64,000 nucleotides of DNA from Haberlea rhodopensis (lineage: Eukaryota; Streptophyta; Magnoliopsida; Lamiales; Gesneriaceae): NCBI GenBank assembly GCA_907163345.1, contig CAJQUN010000059.1, positions 2,662,189 through 2,726,188 of the forward strand, written 5' to 3'. The translations under genes and the position numbers were made by a program. Positions within the stretch are counted from its first letter, which is position 1; every line of letters begins with the position of its first letter. Shown one piece after another: positions 54,997-64,000 of this stretch. A model generated the notes under the pieces. It worked only from the letters and a program-made list of their open reading frames with translations, was not told the origin of the DNA and searched no databases.

Positions 54997-56114
54997 AAAG
55001 TTCAAACTCTCCCCTCCCCTTACATTTCCTTTGTTATTTTTTAGGATTCTTTTAGAAGAATTTTTAAATTTTATTTTTTTAAATTTAAAAAATATAAGGG
55101 TAGAACCGTAACTGTAACCATAACCGGTGATTAACCGTAACCATAACCGTAACCGGAGGTTCACGAACCATAGCCAGAACCGTCTACGAAGGTTAAGGTT
55201 AAGGGTGAGCTCTGTTGAACCGTCGAACCGGCGGTTTCGAACCGTCAACCGGCGGTTCACAAACTGTGGTCATGTCTATAACAACTTCTAGGGGCATATT
55301 TATTTATTTTATTTAATAATAATAATTATAAATTTAAAAAAATATTACAAAAATATAGTCAAAATAAAAAAATTTAAAATTGTATTGCGGAACACAATAG
55401 AAACCCAAAAACAAATTGCGTTTCTTGGTGAATTTTTTAAAAAAAATCTTTTTTAAAGAAACTCATGTCATTATATTCTATTTTTTTAAAAAATTAAATC
55501 ATTGAATATTATGTAGAATGTTTTCTAAAATTTGCCCTGTATAATGAATGTATGAAAGAAATATTAACAAGCTTTTCGAAAAAAATCATTGAATTTTATA
55601 TAGAATGCTTTTCTAAATTTAAAATTTTACTTCCTAATTTATAATTGTTCTTTAATCTAATATCATAAAATTCACGGATCAAAATGAGATACGGGCCTAG
55701 CCCGCTTCTAAAAACCCACTTCTCCTTTGAGAAAGACTTATGTTCGAGTCTCACGATGATCTTCGGACTTAGCCCGCTTCGTAAAAGCTCACACTCCTAT
55801 ATAAAAAAAATGGGCAAAGTTCAGGCCGGTACCTTATACTGAAACTTTATTCATTCTAGTCAGGAAATTGAAATCACAAAATTGCCCTTAATAAGAAAAG
55901 GCGGTGATCTCAGAAATTTTCAGTATTTTCTTTCAGCACTTCGTTCGAGCTCTTCCGTTCACGACTGCGATTCAAATCTCTTCGTAAATCTCTCTAGCTA
56001 GTTACGATTTTTTACAGTTGGTTTTTCTCTTCATATCTACGATTTTCCATTCCATAACTTCGTTTCAGAGTTTTTTTTTTCAAATCTGGTATGTGTGTGT
56101 TTGTGTATGTGTGT

Positions 56115-56170
<56 letters not shown>

Positions 56171-56200
56171 TCCTGCCATTTGAGGTTTTATAGTTATGAC
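54997..56200. other. AT-rich DNA with AACCGT-rich patch and a (TA)n run
   Basis: At 55105-55260 short AACCGTAACC and ACCGGCGGTTC repeats may be the terminal part of the hAT element. A ~70-bp duplication (CTTAGCCCGCTTC) is at 55693-55790. A (TG)n-(TA)n microsatellite is at 56090-56166. No gene. Confidence 0.4.
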
Positions 56201-56204
56201 TCAT

Positions 56205-57469
56205 TGATGTCCGTGCTTCTTTGCTCATTTCCAGAATTTACAAACTGAAACGTGCAACGAAGAAGATGACCCAGAGAAAAATTAATTGGTGCACGAAAGT
56301 TATAAAAAGTAATTGGTGCACGAAAATTATTAAAAATAACTGGTGCTCGAAAATTGAAAGTCAGTAACTGATGCACGAAATTTAAAATCAGTAACTGATG
56401 CACTAAACATAGAAAAAAGTATGTGATGCACGAATCATAATCGTAAGCGGGTGATGCACGAATCATACAATTAAGTAAGTGATGCAAGAACCATTTAATT
56501 TCGTGCACCAGTTATAGTATTTCGTGCACCAGTTGTTTTTTTGTAACCTTTGTGCATCAGTTAATTAACACAAAGTTCGTGCACCGGTGTTGTATTTTCA
56601 TGCATCAGTATTATATTTTCGTGCATCAATGTTATATTTTCATTACTTTTTATGATTTTCATGCACCAATGTTATATTTTCGTGCACAGTTTTTTTAAAA
56701 CTTTCGTGCACCAGTAATTGATGCACGAAAATTGAAAATCATTAACTGAGCACGAAAATTGTAAATCAGTAACTGATGCACGAAAATTGTAAATCAGTAA
56801 CTGATGCACGGAAATTGAAATCAGTAACTGATGCACGAAAAATAAAATCAGTAACTGATGCACGAAAATTGAAAATCAGTTATTGATGCACGAAAATTAA
56901 AATCATTAACTGGTGCATGAAACATAGAAAAAGTATGTGATGCACGACCATAATCGCAAGTGGGTGATGCACGAACCATACAATTAAGTTACTGATGCAC
57001 GAACCATTTAATTTCGTGCACCAGTTATTGTATTTTGTGCACCAATTGTTTTCTTGCACCATTTATTGTATTCCGTGCACTAATTGTTTTTTTACAAATT
57101 TTGTGCATCAGTTAATTAACACAAAGTACGTGCACCAGTGTTGTATTTTCATGCATCAAGTGTTATATTTCGTGCACCAATGTTATATTTTTGTGCACCA
57201 GTTACTTTTTATAATTTGCGTGCACCTATTACTTTTTATGATTTTCGTGCATAAGCTACTTTTTTATGATTTTCGTGCACCAATGTTATATTTTCGTGCA
57301 CCAGTTACTTCTTAAAACTTTCGTGCACCAGTTGCTTTTTATAATTTTCGTGCATTGATTTTTATATGTTTCGTGCACCAATTAATTTTTCTTTGGGTCA
57401 TCTTCTTCGTTGCAATATCTTACTGTCAGGCTGTAAATTTTGGAAATAAGCAAACAAGCATCGACACCA
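56205..57469. mobile_element. Foldback element built from TGCACGAAA repeats
   Basis: The ends are inverted. GTGCTTCTTTGCTCATTTCC and CAACGAAGAAGATGACCC on the left pair with GGAAATAAGCAAACAAGCAT and GGGTCATCTTCTTCGTTG on the right. The interior is almost wholly short units with AACTGATGCACGAAAATT in forward (56280-56500, 56713-57005) and reverse (56502-56712, 57010-57400) blocks. The forward-reverse pair is itself duplicated with an offset of ~500 bp. No protein-coding sequence is present. A target-site duplication was not identified. Confidence 0.75.
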
Positions 57470-58180
57470 ACGCATACCTTACTTCTTCATCTATATGGTC
57501 AAAACCATGAGAGTTTTTTTTTTTAAAAGACATACCAACAGACTTTCGCTGCCTATAATTTAGCACCGGTATCCAAATTTATTATAATTCACATACACAC
57601 AGTATACACACACACGACGAATGTGCAGAGTATATCCGAAAATTATATGTGCAGAGTAATCCAAGGTCTTCTTCGATTCAAAAGGATTCCAAATGCTACG
57701 AGCAATTTAGATGCTTCGATTCAAACATATCTCATGCACAGAACATTTTAGCAAATAATTTTTAGGGATGAGGCGACGAGATGATGAAGAAAATAAAGAT
57801 ATGAGAATCGTCAAAAATTTTTTGCAGAAAATTTAAGGTGTGGTGCGACTAGATGAGGAAGAAAAGAAAGATCTGAAATTAGGTTTAGGGTGTTTTCAAC
57901 TGAAGGGTATTTTGATAACTAAAAAATACCTTTTCAAACAATTTTTAATTGGACTTATGTGAATATAATTTTCCCATAAGTGTATTTTTGGTAAGAAGTT
58001 TTTTCTCCGGATTTATTTGTAATAAATTTCTGTAAACAACACCTATTTGTAATTTCCAAAAAAAAATGGTTAAAAAAAAACTTCAAAATCTATAACGTCG
58101 CCCCTTTTTTCTTCATTATTGAATATTCTTTAAATTAAATACACTATGTTTGTCCACTCGTTAACATTAGCATTAGAATT
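57470..58180. other. Intergenic DNA between foldback element and MULE-2
   Basis: There is no gene. GCTTCGATTCAAA occurs near 57674 and 57713, and two AGAT-GA-GAAGAAAA stretches lie at 57780 and 57850, short duplications of unknown origin. Confidence 0.4.
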
Positions 58181-58181
58181 G

Positions 58182-60560
58182 GGTTTTTTTTAATTATCTA
58201 ACCTAAATTTAAACGTTATTTAACAAACTAACTCATTTTTTTTATATTATTATAAGAATAAACTAAGCCGTCATGTCAGATGTCGACTTCAACCTAAGTC
58301 ACCATCGGACATGGCGACTTCTTTAAAAAAAAATTATGTTGCCATCTGAAATGACATCATTAAAAAAATATTTTAATATTTGTTGTCGCCATCTCACATG
58401 GCGACAACATTAAAAAATACTTTTTAAAACGATGTCGGCACATTAAGACATAAAATATTTTTTTAATCTTTGTCGCCATCTGAGATGGTGACAATTCGCC
58501 TCTATATAACCTTGTGTGATCGTAGCATTCGTAAATCAAAAACTTTGTTGTATCAAAATCTTCGTTCTTTCCTCCGGTAGATATATTGCATGTACGCTGT
58601 TAATAAATAATCAAATTTAACAACACTATATATCATGTATTAATTTGAAAATTTTGTCTTTATTTTTTAATGTATGTAAATTAAAGTTTTGTTGTATTGA
58701 GGATGCGATATATTACAAGATTCAGAATCTATTAGATATGATCGTGGTCCGTCAACAGGCATGACAATATCTCGTATTATTAATTATCTGCAGTTATTGA
58801 ACGACATATATGATATTACTGGCATCAGTCGTAACCTGTTCATTCTGAAAATATATTGTATATATATTTCAGTGATTTTTCGGGAATGAAACGAACAATT
58901 TTACCGTTGACCATGATTAGAATTTAGCATGGCGATTGGATTCTGAACAAAATCATAGTTGTTTGGAGATGGAACGAATGGCTTATGATTTTATTACAAT
59001 AATGCCACAAGTGGTAGTGGTCCATTTGTAGTAGTTGCAGAAAGACCAATTACCTTTAGGATTCAAGATGATGCTCCCATAGTTGCTGAAAATATTGTTC
59101 CCGAGCCACTAGCAGATAGTTATACGGATTTTGGAGATGATATTCAGTCTGAACCAGAGGGGATTCCATTTGAGGATGTGTCTGATGATGATGAGGTTGA
59201 TATTGAAGAACTGCCAGTTAATGTAGCAGACACAACCACGACAAATGAACATGACCTTTATCCAACAATTTCATTTTTCTCCACGACACATCCAAACGTA
59301 TTTGGCGATTTTATCGACCTTCCAACTGGTAAGTGGGGGAGTTCCTACGGCTATTCCAAAGGAAATATCCATCTGAATATGTCATTTAAAGATAAAGGTC
59401 ATCTTCAGGCAGCTGTGAAGGATTACTCTGTACGGATTACAAAACGTGAGTATCTTGTTGTCAAAAGTACAAAAACATTATAGAAAGTGGTGTGCAAATA
59501 TAGTACTCCAGATATGCCTTGCAGATGGTTTCTACGCGCCTCATTGAGTAAAAAACTGGACTATTCAAAATAACAAAGTATGAGGGTTCTCACACTTGTC
59601 TTTTGAGTGATTTATCGATCGATAATGCAAATCTGGACAAAAAATTGATTGCTAGTTTGTTAGTGGGAATCGTTCGGCGCAATCCATCCTATGAGATAAA
59701 GTATGTTATTCAGACTATTAAAGATACGTACAGATTTGAGATCTCATATGCAAAAGACTGGTATAGTTTGAGACGTGCTGTTGAAAATGTGTATGGAACA
59801 TTGGGGAGCTCTGTGAATAAGTTACCGTATTACATGGGAGCTATGTAAAAATGGAACCCAGGCACAGTCGTCGAATGGGATCACCTACAGAATGCTAGAC
59901 CAACAGAGATGACTTTGAATTATGTGTTTTGGGCCTTCCAACCATGTGCAGATGGATTCCACACTGCCAACAAGTTATAAGTGTAGATGGAACACATCTA
60001 TATACTAAATATCAACATAAGATGTTGATTGCCGTGGCCATGGACGCTAACAATCAAGTCTTACCTTTGGCCTTTGCAATCGTTGACGAGGAAGTTTTTT
60101 TCGTGGAAATGGTTTTCGGGGTTGATTAGCAAGCACATTGTTAAATGATCTGCTAGTGTGTGCTTGATATCTGATAGGCATCCATGCCTTATTGCAGCCG
60201 CTGAATGTATTACCAACTTCAATTCCTCACGTGGAGTGCATCGATTTTGTTTGAGACATGTGTGCTCAAACTTTAATAGTCGCTTCAAAAGTGTTTATTT
60301 GAAAGACTAATGCTGGAAGGCTGGATCAGAAAATCAGCTTAGAAAGTTTGATTCTTCAATGGAAGAAATAAAAAGTATCGAACCAAGAGCATTTCATTAT
60401 TTTAATCGGATTGACAAGTCAAAATAGATTCTTGCTCATGACGGTGGATGGTGTTGTGGTATTCTTACGAAAAATATGTCCGAGTGCATTAACGGAGTTA
60501 TGAAGGGTGCTCGTCGCCTTCCAATCACCGTCATTGTGCAGTTAACTTGTGATCGATGTG
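58182..60560 (+). mobile_element. Truncated Mutator-like element (MULE-2), relative of MULE-1
   Basis: A left end beginning GGGTTTTTTTTAATTATCTAAC is followed by degenerate GTCGCCATCTNAGATGGCGA palindromes (near 58270, 58305, 58345, 58385 and 58472) and then by the same leader and transposase order as MULE-1. It is cut at ~60560 in the transposase by an LTR fragment, and no right end is seen in the window. Palindromes are more decayed than in MULE-1. Confidence 0.8.
58690..60560 (+). pseudogene. MULE-2 transposase, broken and truncated
   Basis: It is closely similar to 1927-3835. Stops include TAG at ~59480 (W in LWKVV of the other copy), TAA at ~59846 and TAG at ~60425, plus several shifts. 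The second catalytic region reads ISDRHPCL, keeping the Asp that MULE-1 has lost. TTGIS, DGTHLYTKYQHKML and MSECINGVMKGARRLP are all visible. The SWIM finger is lost because the frame is cut after QLTCDRCV. Between them the two copies keep different parts of the ancestral gene. Confidence 0.85.
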
Positions 60561-61375
60561 TGGGGCCTCGTCACCTTAATCCTTACTCTTATGCTCAATT
60601 AAGTAAATCACATACGTTACTTGTCAGGATTAAGATCCTATTACTATTGATCAACATTTTTCCCTATTTCTTTCGCTTACATTATTCATATACATCACAT
60701 CTTGTATATCATTTACATATCACAAAACATCCAATCTCGATCATTATAACTCCTAGCATCAAAAGGTAGACTCACAATCCCGGCTTTACTCAGCTATGAG
60801 TCCCTACAGAACAACCATACAACACATGAGTATATATATATGATGTTCACAATTCAACATCAATATAATGCATAATTACTGTATAAACAACTTCCCGTGA
60901 TTCATGCATTTGTGATACTCCTTTCTGGTTGTTCCTGTACATACCCCCTGTACATACTTCAAAACACAATATACACACCAAATATGTCATCACATAATTC
61001 ATTCAATATCATGTTATAACGGGACTGATCTGATATGCCTCTCAGCTTAATATGTCAGTGGCTCAGCCTTCACGTCCCATATTAGCAGCACGTATCATAT
61101 TTCTGTCCTCATACGTTATAACAGCCAAAACATATGCTCAACAAGAACATACCTCTCATGGCATCAACTAGATGCCTCATATCAATAGAACAGCCAAAGT
61201 ATATGCCCAACAATGACATACCTCTCACATGGCATCAACGATATCATTATCATATCCAAAGCATATGCCCAACAATGGCATACCTCTCACATGGCATCAA
61301 CGATATCATCATCATACAATATCAATATAACCAATCATATGCCTCCACAGTCAATCACATACAGTAATTTTTTAG
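60558..61375 (-). repeat. LTR fragment inserted in MULE-2
   Basis: It starts TGTGGGGCCTCGTCACCTTA, related to TGTAAGGCCTCGCTACATTA at 40471. It contains a ~60-bp tandem array at 61130-61330 (CATATGCCCAACAATGACAT, ACCTCTCACATGGCATCAAC). There is no coding sequence. It is cut by the next LTR. Confidence 0.55.
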
Positions 61376-61831
61376 TGCAGCGATTGCGTACCGCAAGTGC
61401 ACGGTGTCAAGTTTTAGTATAATAATATGAAAAGTACAGATTGTCGATCCCACGAGGACTAGGAAATAATTACCAAACTCCACTTGTTTAACTATATTTA
61501 GCCTACGCTAACTAGTTATGATTAATTAACTAAATTGACTAATTAACTCAATAATCAACCCAACAAGCAAGAACAAAGAAAATTAGAATAAATAGAGACA
61601 ATTATCAAGAATTTTCGTTCACCCATGCAATCCCCCACAATTCGCCTATAGTTAAGAATTAAGTTCAAACGTTCTACGGTGACGAGTTTTCCTAAAACAC
61701 TTGTTATACTTTGGTCCGGTTACAACGAGTTTAATACTAAGATGCAACAAGGCAATGATCATGCACTTATTTAACACTCAATATTGTATGTCGATTTATG
61801 AAAACTTCTAGCTTTCGATTACTAGATATCT
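61376..61831 (-). repeat. LTR fragment related to the TR-GAG LTR
   Basis: GCGTACCGCAAGTGCACGGT, GTCAAGTTTTAGTATAAT and GTCGATCCCACGAGGACT parallel the start of the LTR at 5117. It is broken off at 61831 by the following element. Confidence 0.65.
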
Positions 61832-62554
61832 TGTGATGTCCCCGAAATGATTAATTGTGTTTAAGGCATTAATTGTGTTCATATGTTTAAATATGATTAA
61901 TTATGGTGGTAATTGCCTTATATGTTAGAATTAATTGCCATGTGGAAATGCTTGGTCATGTGGGCTGGTAGAGCATTTCAGGGTGCATGCTATGCATGTT
62001 GGGTATTTGGGTGTTACAATGGCTTACATGTGTTGGTAGTCATTTATTTAGTGAAACATGCATTTAATTGATATTTTGGTGCATTTTGGATTAATGCTTT
62101 TAAAAATATCATGTTGGGGTGTTTTATACACCATGGGATTGTGGAATGCATTTTAATTAAACTCAACCCTTTATACCCCCCACCTTTACCAAACCATTTT
62201 ACCTTTACCAAAATTACACCACCCAAACCCTCCCTTCCCTCATTTTCGAGTTTGTGCTTAAGGGTAAAGGAAATCCTTCCAAAAATCTTGATTTGTGGAG
62301 TTTATTGGGAGATTTGAGGTCCCCAAGAGGTATGGATACCTCATTGTTGATTTTGTAAAGTTTTATTTAAGTTTAGTATGGTTTTGAAGGGTTTTAAAAT
62401 GGGTTTGTTGGGATTGGTATTATGTTGGTTGAATGTGGGTTTTATGAGGTTTTTGTGATGATATGTTGTTGGGATGTCTTTGGTTTAAGATGTTTTGTGT
62501 TATTTGGGAGTTTTGTGCCAAAAAATGGAGTTTGCTCGAAAATGTCACGGCGAC

Positions 62555-62775
62555 TGATCGATCGGTAGCAGGGCTGCGATCGATCGGTGCAAGTGCGAAG
62601 CGAGGGGTAAAAATTCTATGCTTACCGATCGATCGGTAAAAGCGACCGATCGATCGGTGTATGGCTAGCGATCGATCGGTATCTTGGACCGATCGATCGG
62701 TAAAAGCCGTAGCTTAAAATGAAAATTATGAACAGTTACCGATCGATCGGTAAGGATGACCGATCGATCGGTAGA
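62555..62775. repeat. Cluster of CCGATCGATCGG palindromes in the LTR
   Basis: About eight copies of CGATCGATCG lie within 220 bp (near 62558, 62577, 62625, 62644, 62668, 62690, 62738 and 62759). Most are flanked C...G, extending the palindrome to 12-14 bp (ACCGATCGATCGGT). Confidence 0.85.
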
Positions 62776-63129
62776 GCATTTTTGCTGAAAATTATTTCCT
62801 TGGTATGATTGTAGGATTTTTGGTATTCGACTATTATTTGGCTTCTAATATTGATTTGTATGGTTGTGTAGAACCATCCCAGGTGCCAACAACATCGAGG
62901 AGATAAAGTTATACCAGTTCTCCACTTTTGAAACTAAGGTACGTAGTGAGACGTACGAGCATCGGACGGTAAAATGTGTTACGCTTTCGATTTTGTATTG
63001 TGTAATACCGTGGATAGTGAATCCTTATATGTGGTGATTTATGTGAAATGATAGTGATATATCGTGATAATGGAATCAACTATTGTGTTTGATTATTGTG
63101 GTAGAATTGATGAATGTTCCGGTAGCCTT

Positions 63130-63300
63130 TATCTCCGAGCGAGGAAGGTACTTGCCGCTGTCATATGAAGCGATGGTAGTATGATATTTGCCGCTGTCAT
63201 GTCTAAGCGAGGTAACATGCCGCTGTCATTGTCGAAGCGAGGGATATCATATGATGCCGCTATATGTCGAAGCGAGGGGTCCTAAAATTCCGCTGTTGTA
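63130..63300. repeat. GCCGCTGTC / GAAGCGAGG array in the LTR
   Basis: Four to five short units alternate TGCCGCTGTCAT and GAAGCGAGG. The complementary motif pair fills 41500-42110. Confidence 0.65.
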
Positions 63301-63317
63301 TTGGGACCGGAACAGTC

Positions 63318-63475
63318 ACAATTCTAGTGATTAATGTGGAATATTGTGATTAATGTGGAATATTGTGATTAATATGGAATATAGTGAATAATGTGGAATA
63401 TTGTGATTAATGTGGAATATTGTGATTAACGTGGAATCTTGTGATTAATGTGGAATATTGGAATATTGTGATTAT
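63318..63475. repeat. ~20-bp tandem array in the LTR
   Basis: About seven units of TTGTGATTAATGTGGAATA with few changes, directly after the GAAGCGAGG array. Confidence 0.85.
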
Positions 63476-64000
63476 AACTGGGACGTGATATCGATCATTA
63501 CCTTGTGAGCTAATGATTTTGTGCATGAGTTTATGAAACAGGAACAACAAAGGAAGTGTGCTAATGTGGTGAATCAGGGAGCATATATACAAATATATCT
63601 CATGCGTTTAATTACGTTATTATGATTGATTGTGTTGAATAGTGATGTGTATGCTCATGGTGAGTTGTTCCTGTAGGTACACCTTTGGGTTTGGAGGGCT
63701 ATGGGACGGGTTGAGGCAGTGAGCTTCGAGGAGCCTTGTGAATTAGGATACAGGATTTGGTATAGTCTCTACTCTAGGAGTAGTGTAAATCTATAGTGTT
63801 AACATTCATTTGGGAATGTAATTATTAGCTTCGAAGTTTTATTTTGGCCTGTATTCCTATTAGCTCACGTAATAACCGTAACCATAAACTGTCTGTGATG
63901 CATGTTTAGCCCTATTTATATCTTGATTTCACCTTTAAGGAACTAGGGTCCTTACATTAGTGGTATCAGAGCAGTGGTTAGAGAACCCGGGAACGAGTGA

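Larger units (their letters stand above)
61832..64000 (+). mobile_element. 5' end of a Ty3/gypsy-type LTR element leaving the window
   Basis: An LTR of ~2125 bp, 61832-63956, starts TGTGATGTCCCCG and ends GGTCCTTACA. It is followed at 63961 by TGGTATCAGAGCAGTGG, a tRNA-Met primer site. The interior begins and is cut by the window end, so coding content is unknown. The LTR carries an ATCGAT palindrome array, a GAAGCGAGG array and a 21-bp-type array (63320-63470). Superfamily is inferred from likeness to the 42598 LTR, not from protein. Confidence 0.75.

Noticed and set aside
55745..55765. GTTCGAGTCTC, possible tRNA or SINE B box
   Set aside because: No A box at the right distance, no acceptor stem or cloverleaf.

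Overview
The window is nuclear DNA of a flowering plant, most likely an asterid eudicot. Spliced genes have GT-AG introns, the disease-resistance gene is an R1-type CC-NB-LRR (a group expanded in Lamiales and Solanales), and most of the DNA is LTR retrotransposons, MULEs, Helitrons, LINEs and MITEs. There are no rRNA or tRNA genes, operons or CRISPR arrays. Species and chromosome cannot be read from the sequence.

Layout. 1-1180 is AT-rich flank. 1191-12299 is a complete Mutator-like element (MULE) with terminal inverted repeats, a 10-bp target-site duplication and subterminal arrays of a 21-bp palindrome. It holds a broken transposase (+) and pieces of a plant-mobile-domain gene (-). A 6-kb non-autonomous LTR retrotransposon with a gag-like ORF only (TR-GAG type, 5117-11147) sits inside the captured gene. 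12310-14708 is AT-rich DNA with degenerate repeats.

14714-29425 is a nest of two LTR elements, both on the minus strand. The outer one (LTRs 14714-15274 and 28866-29425, TSD AACAA) has no gag-pol. It carries the 5' part of an apparently spliced ALG6 glucosyltransferase mRNA. The inner one (LTRs 17708-18547 and 27397-28235, TSD AATAT) is an intact, very young Ty3/gypsy Tat-lineage element. It has a 1743-aa gag-pol, a 3' tandem array, and an antisense gene of three exons (617 aa) with its own TATA box.

29430-36750 is the most gene-like part. It holds a GC-rich hAT MITE, an intact four-exon DUF3537/gustatory-receptor-like membrane protein gene (31035-33325, +) and a frameshifted DUF7950 gene (35858-36743, +). 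37.7-48.4 kb is a graveyard of Ty1-copia fragments, gypsy LTRs with a tRNA-Met-type primer site, two small Helitrons, a MITE and a LINE remnant. An intact R1-type NLR gene lies at 49811-52456 (-). Beyond it are a 1.07-kb tandem duplication built on a ~53-bp minisatellite, a hAT transposase scrap, a foldback element made of TGCACGAAA repeats (56.2-57.5 kb), a second MULE (58.18-60.56 kb) broken by LTR pieces, and the 5' LTR plus primer site of a gypsy element that leaves the window at 64000.

Only the DUF3537 gene and the NLR look like working host genes. The inner Tat element looks competent to transpose. The outer ALG6-carrying element shares the Tat element's primer-binding and polypurine signals and may have been moved in trans by that family.
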